Below, piece after piece: positions 8,332 through 17,596 of a DNA stretch of 64,000 nucleotides. This DNA comes from CAYQQR01 sp964420035 (GTDB lineage Bacteria > Bacteroidota > Bacteroidia > Bacteroidales > SM23-62), in assembly GCA_964420035.1 (NCBI GenBank), contig CAYQQR010000013.1, positions 1 to 64,000 on the forward strand, given 5' to 3'. The translations under genes were made by a program, and so were the position numbers. A model generated the notes under the pieces. It was not told the origin of the DNA, made no database searches, and was given only the letters and a program-made list of their open reading frames with translations. Each line of letters opens with the position of its first letter. Position 1 is the first letter of the stretch.

Positions 8332-10725
8332 TCATCCCATAACAACCTCCACCTTATTCTTCGCTTTCAGCTTATCGGGCGGGATGATTTGTCCCTTCAG
8401 CCTGGTGCCGTTCAGCCTGATCTCCTTTACCCCCTTCTCTTTTCCTTTTGGATTTCTTATGGTTATATACAGTAGTTTGCCCCTGTACAGGCGCCTTACG
8501 GAAAATTCTTTCCAGCCTTTCGGAATGCAGGGAACGATCTTCAGTCCGTCATACTCGGGCCGGATGCCGAGGATGTATTGGGTGGCGGCATAATAGGCCC
8601 AGGTTGCTGAACCGCTTAACCAGGGAATACGGGAAGCACCGTAGCGCGGACTGTATTTGCTGTGGGTTGACTGGGAATACACGTAAGGCTCGATTTGCCG
8701 GATTTCTGCTTTGGTATTACATGCAGCCGGGAGGTAGGCCTTGTAATATGCGAATGCCTGGTTCCCACGACCCAGCGTACTTTCAGCCATGATGGCCCAA
8801 CCCTGGGTGTGTTGAAAAATACCCGCGTTTTCTTTCATTCCCGGATTCATCAAGGTTGCCCGCACAACCATGTAGTCAGTTTTCACATAAGGTGGTGCAC
8901 AGATCATCAATCCATAAGGGGTGGAAAGATGTTGCTGAACGGCATCCATGGCTTTCCGGGCCTGTTCGGGGGTGGCGATTCCGCTGATCACCGACCAGCT
9001 CTGGGGATTCAGGAATATGGTTCCTTCCTCATTTTCTTTGGATCCGTATTTCCGTCCGTCTTCCCTGTATGCCCTGAGGAACCATTCCCCGTCCCAGGCA
9101 TGTTTCTGTATATGTTGATCAAGCTTTTCAAGCTGATCTCTGGCCCATTGAACCTCTTCCTTATTATCGAGAAGTTCTGCAGCTTCCCGGTAGGCATCCA
9201 GGGCAAAGCGCAGCTGCATGGAGACGAATACCGACTCACCCTTTTGCCCCAGTTGCAGGCAATCGTTCCAGTCGGCTGAAAGACCGCAGGCCAGATTATG
9301 ACTGCCGGAGCGTTCCAGGTTGAATTCGATGGCTCTCCTGAGATGCCCCAGTACGGTAGCCTTCCCCTTGTCGGCATAGGGCAGGACTTTTTTGTAGAAA
9401 TCCAGGTCTCCGCTTTCCTTTACATAAGCCGGAACTGCATTAAAGAGCCACAGGCAATCGTCAGAGCGGTATTCTTCTTCTGCAGGGGTTTTTTCCTTGC
9501 CGGGATGATGTGCGAATTGCTTTACAACGGGCATGGCCCCTCCGGTGGATACCTGCCCGGTGATCATCAATTCCAGTCTTTCCCGGGCCTCATCCGGGAT
9601 CAGGTGCATCACGCCCAGCATATCCTGTATGGTATCGCGGTAGGCCAGTCCGTCCCGTTCACCGGCATAGATCAGGCTGGCTGCCCTGGACCACATGTAT
9701 GTGAGCATGCAATTATAGGGATTCCATACATTCAGCATGCTGTTCACTTCCTGGTCCGGGCTATGAACGGCCATTCCGGTGATACGGCTGTGCCAGTGAT
9801 CTTTAAGTTCCTCCAAAGCCTTTTCAACAGCCGCCGGATCCCCGAATTCCCTGAGGGCAGCTTCGCCTTCTTTCTCTGCGGTACCGACGCCCATGATCAC
9901 AATAATATCTTTGGTCTCATCGGGCTCCACTTCCAGATCGAATTGAAACACACCGCAGCCGTTATCCCCGGAAGCAAGTGAATTGGTGCACCTGCCGTTC
10001 TCAACACTTACGGGATTGGCATAGGTCCGGTAAGGACCCAGGAATTGCTCCCTGTCGGTTTCATAACCCAGCACTTCCGCTCCTGCAAGCGCCAGGAAAG
10101 TGTGTCTGCCCTGGTCCTTTTCCTGGAAGTTATCCGGCATGGGCGGAATGTTTACATTGGTCCCGTGATCCAGGATGTTCCCGTGTACCCTCATCTGCAG
10201 GATGTATTGGGTATATTGAAGGTTGACCTGATCATCCAGGGCGTTCCAGTTGTTGGCGTATTCCACGTAGTTGAAAAGATTCAGCAGTCTTGTTCTCTCA
10301 TCCCGGTTGGTGACCTTCAGGTGCCAGATCTCGAAATCACGGTCCAGGGGAACAAAATAACAGGTATCGGTCTGTATATGGTCGTATTCCGATTGGATCC
10401 TGGTATAGGCCGTACCGTGCCGGCATTCGGTTTTATACCGGTCCAGAGATTTCCCGACAGGCATCCATGCATTGGACCAGTATTCCCCGCTGTATTTATC
10501 CCTCAGGTAGAAATAGCGGCCCGGCTGGTCAGCCGGGACATTGTTGAATCGCGTGCGGGTAAACCGGCCCTGGGCGGCAGACCTGAAGAAGCTATACCCT
10601 CCGGCATTATTTGTAATGATCGCTCCGTAACGGGTAGTACCCAAATAGTTGCTCCAGGAACGCGGAGTGTTTGGTTTTAAAATGACATATTCTTTCCGTT
10701 CATCGTCAAAAGATCCGTACTGCAT
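8332..10725 (-). CDS. GH94 family cellobiose/cellodextrin-type phosphorylase
   Basis: This 797-residue protein lacks a signal peptide, so it is cytoplasmic. The N-terminal beta-sandwich (FDDERKEYVILKPNTPRSWSNYL; GGYSFFRSAAQGRFTRTRFN) and the alpha/alpha barrel match GH94 disaccharide phosphorylases. ADWNDCLQLG contains the conserved DWND (D485 and D488), which supplies the general acid. HTQGWAIMAESTLGRGNQAF and SGSATWAYYAATQYILGIRPEYDGL are further family hallmarks. It would split an imported beta-glucoside with phosphate, conserving energy as a sugar 1-phosphate. Cellobiose is the commonest substrate, but cellobionic-acid, chitobiose or laminaribiose specificity cannot be excluded. It converges on the symporter-dehydrogenase pair, which fits a shared pathway. 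Confidence 0.88.
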   Translation of the reverse strand: MQYGSFDDERKEYVILKPNTPRSWSNYLGTTRYGAIITNNAGGYSFFRSAAQGRFTRTRFNNVPADQPGRYFYLRDKYSGEYWSNAWMPVGKSLDRYKTECRHGTAYTRIQSEYDHIQTDTCYFVPLDRDFEIWHLKVTNRDERTRLLNLFNYVEYANNWNALDDQVNLQYTQYILQMRVHGNILDHGTNVNIPPMPDNFQEKDQGRHTFLALAGAEVLGYETDREQFLGPYRTYANPVSVENGRCTNSLASGDNGCGVFQFDLEVEPDETKDIIVIMGVGTAEKEGEAALREFGDPAAVEKALEELKDHWHSRITGMAVHSPDQEVNSMLNVWNPYNCMLTYMWSRAASLIYAGERDGLAYRDTIQDMLGVMHLIPDEARERLELMITGQVSTGGAMPVVKQFAHHPGKEKTPAEEEYRSDDCLWLFNAVPAYVKESGDLDFYKKVLPYADKGKATVLGHLRRAIEFNLERSGSHNLACGLSADWNDCLQLGQKGESVFVSMQLRFALDAYREAAELLDNKEEVQWARDQLEKLDQHIQKHAWDGEWFLRAYREDGRKYGSKENEEGTIFLNPQSWSVISGIATPEQARKAMDAVQQHLSTPYGLMICAPPYVKTDYMVVRATLMNPGMKENAGIFQHTQGWAIMAESTLGRGNQAFAYYKAYLPAACNTKAEIRQIEPYVYSQSTHSKYSPRYGASRIPWLSGSATWAYYAATQYILGIRPEYDGLKIVPCIPKGWKEFSVRRLYRGKLLYITIRNPKGKEKGVKEIRLNGTRLKGQIIPPDKLKAKNKVEVVMG

Positions 10726-10775
10726 GATAGCTGTTTTTGATTTAAAAATAATTTATTGAATTACGCGAGCGCGTT

Positions 10776-10887
10776 CCCCGTAGCTCTGCCGCGGGGTAAG
10801 CGAGCACCATTAAAATAAACAATGAATCGATGATTGGCTCCGCCGAGCTAAAGGTTCCTCGCGGCTTGCCGCGAGGAGAGTCAATCA
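10776..10887. repeat. Nested GC-rich palindromes upstream of GH94
   Basis: CCCCG/CGGGG pair at 10776-10796. A 9-bp perfect stem, CCTCGCGGC/GCCGCGAGG with a 2-nt loop, lies at 10857-10876. That stem sits inside an outer imperfect pair (TGATTGGCTC at about 10841 with GAGTCAATCA at about 10878). The 265-bp spacer has no gene and is otherwise AT-rich. REP-like or cruciform function is unknown. Confidence 0.5.
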
Positions 10888-10962
10888 ACTTTTTCCCGTA
10901 GCCTGCATTTAAAAACTAAGGAATCAAGATATAGACAATTGACTAAACAATACCTCCCGACT

Positions 10963-11000
10963 GAACCCGGGAACATAGGAACCCGGGAACTCAGGAACCC
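10963..11000. repeat. 8-bp-period GAACnnnn array
   Basis: GAAC recurs every 8 bp (GAACCCGG, GAACATAG, GAACCCGG, GAACTCAG, GAACCCTT). The array runs into the last codons and stop of the HAMP-GAF gene, so its end sits in coding DNA. Confidence 0.6.
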
Positions 11001-12619
11001 TTAATTTTCCGGCGGCATTCCTCCAGCTCCTTTTTCAGTTTCTCCTGTTTTTCTTCTGATTGTTCCTGGATGGTGCGCATCTCTTCCATGTTCTGCCGTA
11101 GTTCTTCTTCCTGGGTAGCGAGTTCCTCGGCCTGTTGCTGGGATTGCTGCAACAAGGTATTGGTTTGAATATTGCTTCGGACATTGGCCAGGGTAGAGGC
11201 AATGCTTTGACTCAGTCTTTCAGTAAATTCTATATGGTACGGTTCGAATTCCCGGAAGGATGCTATCTCCAGGGCACCCAGCTTCTCTTCATTTAATTGA
11301 AGCGGAATTATCAGGAGGGCTTTGGGTTTACCGGAACCCATTCCTGAAAGAACATTGAAATAATCGTCGGGAAGATCGGTAAGATAGATGGTTTCTCCCT
11401 CCTGAACACAACGTCCCACCAGTCCTTCCCCAATGTCAAAGCTTCTTTGCAGATGTTTTTTCCTTTCATAGGCATAGGCGCCGGCCAGATCGAGCATGGG
11501 ACCGGATTCATGTTCGTTCATTATAAATACCCCGGTGGCTACGGCATTAAGATACTGGGTCAGGTTCCCGGAAATATTATCCGCCAGGGTTTCCAGGTCG
11601 TTGTTATTATTTCTCAGGATTTCTCCGAACATGGCCAACCCGTTGTTGATCCAATTCCGGTTTTCGTCTTCTTTCCTCCGTCTGGCATCTTCCTGTGCAG
11701 CTTTCTGAAGATTGTCCTTCATATGGAGCACAGCGTTGCCCAGACTGTCCTCTTTCCCCAGGGGTCGATAGGGATAGTCAAAATTTCCTTTACCAATTTC
11801 TTCTGAAAACCGGGTAAGCTCTTTTAAACTGCTCATCAGGTTGTTAACGGATGAAGACATTTCACCGATCTCGTCCCTGGAAACAGGCAGCTTTTGGTCC
11901 GGGACTATTCCCTTGCTCATTTGATTTAAAGCTTTTTTGAGATTCCTGACAGGATGTATCAGGCTTCTGATGACCAGTAAACCGGTCAACACCGAGATGA
12001 GGATAAGTATCATGCTCATCAGGATGGTAGTGTCCCTGGCAACCTCAAGGGAATGGTTTAAGTTTTCTTTTGACCTGGCGATCCTCTGATTGTTCAAATA
12101 CAGCAGTGAATTGACACGGTTTATGATCCTTGACCCGCTTTGTGTGATGGTGTTTTGAACCCGGATGATGGAATCAATGGAGATACCCATTCCCGGGATG
12201 AATTCATATAAACGTATCAGTTCCTGCTGTAAGGGGAAGAGGGTATCCCTGACAGCCATTTGGATGTCATAAAGCAATTGGTTATCCTCAAGCATCCATT
12301 TTTCGGCACCTAGACTAATTGAATCCATAAGGTTGGGATAGGTTACTTCCTGGATCTCGAGCAGGGAGGATTTAGTTGGTGAGATTCTTCCGGCACCCAC
12401 GTGTACCCAGTTGTCGGCAAGTTTTAATGAATTGTTCAGGACCGATCTCAATTTTTGCAGCTCTGCCTGGGCCGGCTCGAACACGCGCGTTACCCTTTCG
12501 TTTTCCTGTTCAACATTTTTGGTTATCCTGACGTGAATGAGGGTATCCAGGACGACTGCGATGGTGATCAACAGGAAACCAAGACCAATCTTAAATGCAA
12601 CCGTTGATTTGATGCGCAT
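10991..12619 (-). CDS. Membrane sensor: 4-helix-bundle, HAMP, GAF, coiled coil; no output domain
   Basis: This 542-residue protein has TM1 at about residues 8-28, an extracytoplasmic helical region (30-195, like a four-helix-bundle chemoreceptor sensor) and TM2 at about 197-217. HAMP follows (LIHPVRNLKKALNQMSKG, then a second PVSRDEIGEMSSSVNNLM unit). GAF spans about 345-480 (YLNAVATGVFIMNE; DIGEGLVGRCVQEGETIYLTD; IPLQLNEEKLGALEIASF). A glutamine/glutamate-rich coiled coil (485-540) ends the protein. Similar coiled coils usually lead into a histidine kinase, PAS or PP2C domain, but here the protein stops. It may signal through a partner, or be a truncated form whose 3' end was eroded by the GAAC repeat array at its stop codon. 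It lies 53 bp downstream of the PatB-like gene on the same strand. Confidence 0.82.
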   Translation of the reverse strand: MRIKSTVAFKIGLGFLLITIAVVLDTLIHVRITKNVEQENERVTRVFEPAQAELQKLRSVLNNSLKLADNWVHVGAGRISPTKSSLLEIQEVTYPNLMDSISLGAEKWMLEDNQLLYDIQMAVRDTLFPLQQELIRLYEFIPGMGISIDSIIRVQNTITQSGSRIINRVNSLLYLNNQRIARSKENLNHSLEVARDTTILMSMILILISVLTGLLVIRSLIHPVRNLKKALNQMSKGIVPDQKLPVSRDEIGEMSSSVNNLMSSLKELTRFSEEIGKGNFDYPYRPLGKEDSLGNAVLHMKDNLQKAAQEDARRRKEDENRNWINNGLAMFGEILRNNNNDLETLADNISGNLTQYLNAVATGVFIMNEHESGPMLDLAGAYAYERKKHLQRSFDIGEGLVGRCVQEGETIYLTDLPDDYFNVLSGMGSGKPKALLIIPLQLNEEKLGALEIASFREFEPYHIEFTERLSQSIASTLANVRSNIQTNTLLQQSQQQAEELATQEEELRQNMEEMRTIQEQSEEKQEKLKKELEECRRKIKGS

Positions 12620-12672
12620 GACGGTGTTCGTGGGGGATTAAAAATAATGAATTAATATCACACCTTAAGATT

Positions 12673-13860
12673 TCATTTCAATGAATTTACAGCTTGTTTC
12701 AACTGGTCCAATGCCTTTTTCAGGGTCTCACGCGGGCATGCCAGGTTGATCCTTTGAAAACCAGAACCTCCCGGTCCGAAAGTTGGTCCGTCGTTGAAAC
12801 CCAATCCGGCTTTCCGTATCATAAATTCATTCAATTCTTGATCATTCATGCCGAGAAATTTCATATTCAACCATCCCAGGTATGTGGCCTCCGGAGGATT
12901 GAAAGCGATTCCGGGTAATTCGGCGGAAAGAAATTCTTTCAGGTACCGGATGTTCCCCGAAAGATAATCCAGAAGCTGCTCTAACCAGTTATCCCCGTGT
13001 TTGTATGCAGCTTCGAAGGCAACGGTTCCAAAAATATTGCCGATCCATAAATGCGTTTTTTCAAGTTCCCTGTTGAATTTTTCCCGCAGCTTCTCCTCGC
13101 TGATGATGGTTATGGCGGTGGCAAGCCCGGCCAGGTTAAAAGTTTTGCTGGGTGCCATGAAGGTAAGGGTTTTTTCAGCGGTTTCCTTGCCCAGGAAAGC
13201 CATGGAAATATGCCGGTGGGGTTTGAAGATCAGGTCGGAATGGATCTCATCGGAAAAGATCAGTATCCTGTTTTCAAGGCATATTTCAGCGAGTTTTTTG
13301 AGTTCCTCTTCGGTCCAGCACCGGCCAACCGGGTTGTGGGGGTGACTGAGCAGGATGAGCCGTGTCTTTTTATCGATCTTCTTTTTTAGATCGTACAGGT
13401 CCATTCTATAATTTCCGGAACCATCATGCTTCAGGGGATTGAATATGATATTCCTGTCATTGTCGCGTATTAACGAGAAGAACGGGTGGTACACCGGTGG
13501 CTGGACGATGATGCCGTCTCCTGGATTTGAAAATGCCAGTATCCCCATATGCAAAGCGGGAACTACCCCGGGTGTATAGAGCAAGAATTCCCTGTTGATC
13601 TTCCATTGGAACCTTCGCTCCACCCAACGAATGAATGCCTGATAAAAACTTTCCGGTCTTACACTGTAGCCAAAGATGGGATGCTCAAGCCTTTTCTTGA
13701 ATGCATCAATAATGAAATCAGGGGTTTCGAAGTCCATATCCGCAACCCACATTGGAATGACCTGGTCGGTTCCGAATAATCGCTTTCTCAGATCATATTT
13801 GATGGCAGCTGTGTTTTCCCTGGGAATGACTTTGTCAAAATCGTATTTTTTTTCTGGCAT
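12673..13860 (-). CDS. MalY/PatB family PLP-dependent C-S lyase (cystathionine beta-lyase type)
   Basis: This 395-residue fold-I PLP enzyme carries the MalY/PatB pattern. IPMWVADMDFETP is at the N terminus, followed by VQPPVYHPFF, LLSHPHNPVGRCW, IFSDEIHSDLIF, and the Schiff-base lysine in APSKTFNLAGLATA. The C terminus reads NDGPTFGPGGSGFQRINLACPRETL with the substrate-carboxylate-binding arginine. These enzymes cleave cystathionine or related thioethers to release homocysteine or thiols, or act as aminotransferases. It is divergent from rsmA and is followed by the HAMP-GAF sensor. The product assignment to a C-S lyase is firm at family level; the substrate is not. Confidence 0.9.
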   Translation of the reverse strand: MPEKKYDFDKVIPRENTAAIKYDLRKRLFGTDQVIPMWVADMDFETPDFIIDAFKKRLEHPIFGYSVRPESFYQAFIRWVERRFQWKINREFLLYTPGVVPALHMGILAFSNPGDGIIVQPPVYHPFFSLIRDNDRNIIFNPLKHDGSGNYRMDLYDLKKKIDKKTRLILLSHPHNPVGRCWTEEELKKLAEICLENRILIFSDEIHSDLIFKPHRHISMAFLGKETAEKTLTFMAPSKTFNLAGLATAITIISEEKLREKFNRELEKTHLWIGNIFGTVAFEAAYKHGDNWLEQLLDYLSGNIRYLKEFLSAELPGIAFNPPEATYLGWLNMKFLGMNDQELNEFMIRKAGLGFNDGPTFGPGGSGFQRINLACPRETLKKALDQLKQAVNSLK

Positions 13861-13942
13861 GACTGCTGTCTTTGGGACTAAATTTCAAAAAAAATCGGGG
13901 AGCCAGCAAAAATGCACCGCGATGTCTTAAATTTACACCCGC

Positions 13943-14710
13943 ATGGTTCAGCCGAAAAAATCACTGGGACAGCATTTCTTGAAAGATGCCAATATTGCCC
14001 GGAAGATAGCAGGAGCAATTCAGAACCCGCGAAATCTCCCCGTTTTGGAGATCGGTCCGGGCACCGGTATCCTTACCCGCGAGCTGGAAAAGCGGTTCAG
14101 GGATGAATTTTTTGCCATTGAGATCGACCAAAGGGCCCATGAATTTCTGGTGGGTCGCTATCCTGCAATAGCGGAGCGCCTGATGCACAATGATTTTCTT
14201 AAAATGGACCTGGGCGCTGAATTTCCCGCTGGACTGGTCCTGGCGGGAAATCTGCCCTACCATATTTCCAGTCCCATTTTTTTTTCTGTCCTGGCACAGC
14301 GGCAGACAGTAAAAGAGATGGTTTGTATGATCCAGAAGGAGGTGGCCGAAAGGATTGCTGCAGGACCGGGCTCCCGCAGCTATGGAATACTCTCGGTATT
14401 CTTACAGGCCTTTTATGATGTTGAAATCCTGTTCCATGTATCCCCTCAGGTATTTGACCCACCTCCCAGGGTTCAGTCGTCGGTGCTGCGGCTCACACGA
14501 AATGCGGCAAATAATCTGGAATGTGATGAAAAGCTTTTTTTCAGGCTCGTCAAAACGGCATTTAACCAAAGACGGAAGATGTTGCGTAATTCTTTGAAAG
14601 CCATAATCACCGGTACGACGGACCGGATTCTTTTCGGGAAAAAACGTCCGGAGCAATTATCCGTGGAGGATTTTATTAGTTTAACCCAAAGCATGGAAAC
14701 GCGGGCTTGA
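13943..14710 (+). CDS. rsmA: 16S rRNA adenine1518/1519-N6-dimethyltransferase
   Basis: This 255-residue protein begins with the KsgA N-terminal KKSLGQHFLKD. The class I SAM motif LEIGPGTGILTREL and the catalytic NLPYHISSPI (the NLPY motif of rRNA adenine dimethyltransferases) follow. The C-terminal helical domain includes PPPRVQSSVLRL and KTAFNQRRKMLRNSLK. It dimethylates two adenosines in the helix-45 loop of 16S rRNA during late 30S assembly. ATG 13943 is the first start giving the canonical N terminus. mgtE follows after 47 bp. Confidence 0.97.
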   Translation: MVQPKKSLGQHFLKDANIARKIAGAIQNPRNLPVLEIGPGTGILTRELEKRFRDEFFAIEIDQRAHEFLVGRYPAIAERLMHNDFLKMDLGAEFPAGLVLAGNLPYHISSPIFFSVLAQRQTVKEMVCMIQKEVAERIAAGPGSRSYGILSVFLQAFYDVEILFHVSPQVFDPPPRVQSSVLRLTRNAANNLECDEKLFFRLVKTAFNQRRKMLRNSLKAIITGTTDRILFGKKRPEQLSVEDFISLTQSMETRA

Positions 14711-14720
14711 GAAAAATGTC

Positions 14721-14728
14721 TATCTTCG
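14721..14728 (+). promoter_or_regulatory. Possible -7 box (TATCTTCG)
   Basis: This is one mismatch from TAnnTTTG and lies 30 bp before the mgtE start, just after the rsmA stop. It suggests mgtE can be transcribed on its own. Confidence 0.35.
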
Positions 14729-14757
14729 ATTCCTAATAGATTATCAATTAACTGATT

Positions 14758-16116
14758 ATGCCTGTCGAAGTCACACAGGAACTCATAGAAGACCTCCGCA
14801 ATATCATAGAACAGGGGGATGATCAGCGGGCCCGTGCGATCATGAATGATCTCCACCCGGTTGAAATTGCCGGGGTATACGAAGAGCTGAACATTGAGCA
14901 GGCCCGGTATCTTTACCTGCTATTGGACGGGGAGAAAGCTGCCGATACGCTGATGGAGCTGGATGAAGACGACCGGGAACGCTTTTTGAAGGTCATTCCC
15001 AGTGAGGTTATCGCCAAGCAGTTCATTGACAACATGGATTCTGACGATGCCGCGGATGTCATCGGGGGCATGTCTGCCGAACAGAAGGAAGAAGTGCTCC
15101 AATATGTCAGGGATGTGGAACAGGCAGGGGATATTGTCGATCTCCTGGCCTACGACGAAGATACTGCCGGCGGCTTGATGGCCAAGGAGCTCATCAAGGT
15201 CTATGAAAACTGGAATGTGGTAACCAGCCTGCGTGAAATGCGAAAGCAGGTCAAGGATGTTGATGAGGTATATTATGTCTATGTTGTCGACGACAGCAAT
15301 ATACTTAAGGGTATCCTGTCGTTGAAAAAGTTACTCACGGCCAATACCAATGCCAAGATTAAAAATATTTATGATGCCGATGTGATCTCGGTGCGTACCG
15401 ACACACACAAGGAAGAGGTCGCCAACATCATGAACAAGTATGACCTGGTGGCCCTCCCCGTTACCGATTCCATTGGTCGCCTGATGGGACGCATCACCAT
15501 TGACGATGTGGTGGATGTTATCGTTGAGGAAGCCGAACGGGACTACCAGATGATCTCGGGTATTACGGAAGATGTAGAGCCCACCGACCGTGTATGGCTG
15601 CTCACCCGGGCGCGTTTACCCTGGCTGATGATCGGTCTGTTGGGGGGCATCCTGGTGGCACAGGTCATCTCGCTTTACGAATCCGATCTGAAAGTCTACC
15701 CTGAAATGGCCATATTCTTTCCCCTGATCGCGGCCATGGCCGGTAATGTAGGCGTGCAGTCCTCGTCGATCATTGTTCAGGGACTGGCAAGTAAGACTTA
15801 TCGGATCGAAAGGAGTTTCAGGAACCTGTTAAAAGAATTCGTGGTGGCCCTGATAAACGGTTTCATCCTCTCAGGGATCATTTTTGCCTACAATATCATC
15901 GTGGCCCAACCACTGGCGCTGACGGTTACTGTGAGCTTGTCGCTTTTTTCAGTTATACTGTTTGCATCCATATTCGGCACCATCATACCGCTTTTACTGA
16001 ACCGCTTCAGGATCGATCCAGCCCTGGCCACCGGTCCCTTCATCACGACCATGAACGATATCATTGGATTGCTGATCTACCTGATGATGGGGAGGTTGTT
16101 GTATACTTTGATTTAA
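14758..16116 (+). CDS. mgtE: Magnesium transporter MgtE
   Basis: This 452-residue protein has the standard MgtE layout. An N-terminal superhelical domain (LDEDDRERFLKVIPSEVIAKQFIDNM; MDSDDAADVIGGM) has acidic residues that sense cytosolic magnesium. Tandem CBS domains follow, from about residue 135 (DVISVRTDTHKEEVANIMNKYDLVALPVTD; GRITIDDVVDVI). Five C-terminal transmembrane helices start near LPWLMIGLLGGILVAQ. FFPLIAAMAGNVGVQSSSI and ATGPFITTMNDIIGLLIY are the pore-forming signatures, the latter with the pore aspartate. It is a magnesium-gated channel in the inner membrane. It converges with the ABC permease gene. Confidence 0.97.
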   Translation: MPVEVTQELIEDLRNIIEQGDDQRARAIMNDLHPVEIAGVYEELNIEQARYLYLLLDGEKAADTLMELDEDDRERFLKVIPSEVIAKQFIDNMDSDDAADVIGGMSAEQKEEVLQYVRDVEQAGDIVDLLAYDEDTAGGLMAKELIKVYENWNVVTSLREMRKQVKDVDEVYYVYVVDDSNILKGILSLKKLLTANTNAKIKNIYDADVISVRTDTHKEEVANIMNKYDLVALPVTDSIGRLMGRITIDDVVDVIVEEAERDYQMISGITEDVEPTDRVWLLTRARLPWLMIGLLGGILVAQVISLYESDLKVYPEMAIFFPLIAAMAGNVGVQSSSIIVQGLASKTYRIERSFRNLLKEFVVALINGFILSGIIFAYNIIVAQPLALTVTVSLSLFSVILFASIFGTIIPLLLNRFRIDPALATGPFITTMNDIIGLLIYLMMGRLLYTLI

Positions 16117-16174
16117 AAATAGCACGCGGGATTAAGGATGATCCAGGTATTAAAATCAGAGAATATATCTATAT

Positions 16175-17431
16175 CTAAAAAGTCGTATTTATCGCATCCA
16201 CCGGATTCATCCTGGCTGCTGACAGGGCCGGGGCGAAGCCTGAAATGATCCCGATCCCCGCGGATATGATTACCCCAAGAATGATATTTCCCGGGGTTAA
16301 GCTTACCGGAAAATCGATAAGCCTGGAGACCACCATGGCTCCGAAAAACACCATGATCAATCCGATAATCCCTCCCGTAAGCGCCAGCAAAACAGATTCA
16401 GCCAGAAACTGGGTGAGAATAGAATGTTTCTTGGCACCGATGGCTTTTTGTATACCGATGATGCGGGTCCGTTCCCTGACCGATACGAACATGATGTTGG
16501 CTATGCCAAAACCACCGACCAGTATGGCGAAGATGCCTATAAAAAACCCTGCAGTATTGAGCACCCCGAAAACCTGGTCAAGACCCTGGGAAATAATGCT
16601 GGTCTGGTTCAGGGCAAAATTATCTTTTGCTTTAGGTTTCAGTCGCCGTACAGAACGAAGGTTGTTCCGGATGTCATCGATCAGCATTTGGTTGCTGACA
16701 CCCGGGAGAGCCTTAACCCAGATTTGGGGATAGGCCGATTCTCTTTTAACATCGATCAAAGTACGGGAAAAATTAACGGGCAGGATGACGGTTTCATCCA
16801 TGGAACCCCCTCCAAAAGGGTCCTTGCCCTCTTTGGTCATTACTCCGATTACCCGGACCTTGCGACCCATAATGGTAAAATATTCCCCGAGGGGATTGGT
16901 TTTTTCGAATAATTCATTGGCAATGGCATGTCCGATGAGGGTAATGTTTTTTCCACTGGCCGATTCGAATTCAGTAAAATACCGGCCATAATCAAGGTCA
17001 AAATTGCTGATCTCATCCAGCTCATGCGAAGCACCCCAGATGGAGACATTATCAATGGAATTGTTCCTGTACTTGACCGGTTTGTCTGTAAATGATACAA
17101 ATGCAACTGACTCTGCATATTTTAGCCTGTCCCTGAGGCCTTCATATTCACGAAAGGTTGGAAGAGGTCTTTTCATGTATTCCCACCATGCGTATTCCGT
17201 GCCTTCCTCCGGTGCCCAGGGCCACTTTTCAACATATATAATATTCTCACCCAAAGAGGCTACACTGTTCCTGATATTGTTCTCAAGGGAATCGACCATG
17301 GTAAATACCGAAATGATCGCAAATATCCCTATGGTTATTCCCAACAAAGAAAGAACGGTTCTGAGCCTGTTGACTATAACCGATTGGAACGCGACCATGA
17401 TGCTCTCGAAAAAGAGTCTTATTTTCCTCAT
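16175..17431 (-). CDS. MacB/FtsX-type ABC transporter permease
   Basis: This 418-residue protein has one N-terminal helix (NRLRTVLSLLGITIGIFAIISVF), a large periplasmic MacB_PCD domain (about 45-280) and three C-terminal helices of the FtsX domain. VSVRERTRIIGIQKAIGAKKHSIL is the conserved coupling segment, and SGFAPALSAARMNPVDAI is the typical ending. Such permeases work with a separate ATPase in mechanotransmission, lipoprotein trafficking or antimicrobial-peptide efflux. No ATPase gene is adjacent, so the partner must be elsewhere. It is divergent from purH across 165 bp. Confidence 0.92.
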   Translation of the reverse strand: MRKIRLFFESIMVAFQSVIVNRLRTVLSLLGITIGIFAIISVFTMVDSLENNIRNSVASLGENIIYVEKWPWAPEEGTEYAWWEYMKRPLPTFREYEGLRDRLKYAESVAFVSFTDKPVKYRNNSIDNVSIWGASHELDEISNFDLDYGRYFTEFESASGKNITLIGHAIANELFEKTNPLGEYFTIMGRKVRVIGVMTKEGKDPFGGGSMDETVILPVNFSRTLIDVKRESAYPQIWVKALPGVSNQMLIDDIRNNLRSVRRLKPKAKDNFALNQTSIISQGLDQVFGVLNTAGFFIGIFAILVGGFGIANIMFVSVRERTRIIGIQKAIGAKKHSILTQFLAESVLLALTGGIIGLIMVFFGAMVVSRLIDFPVSLTPGNIILGVIISAGIGIISGFAPALSAARMNPVDAINTTF

Positions 17432-17564
17432 CGTGTGGCCCTGTTAAATTGAAAAAAGCTATTACTTTTAGGCTGTTAAATCCGGAACCATCCTTTTGAC
17501 TTCCTGGTATTAATCCCGCGGTCTTTCCGGATGCCTAAAGTAATGTAAAATTACAGAGTTTTTA

Positions 17565-17572
17565 TATCTTTG
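17565..17572 (+). promoter_or_regulatory. Bacteroidota -7 box (TATCTTTG) for purH
   Basis: Perfect TAnnTTTG match 24 bp before the purH ATG. It predicts a start of transcription near 17578 and a leader of about 18 nt. A TTG -33 element is not evident. Confidence 0.6.
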
Positions 17573-17596
17573 TGCAGATTTAACAAATAATTGTAA

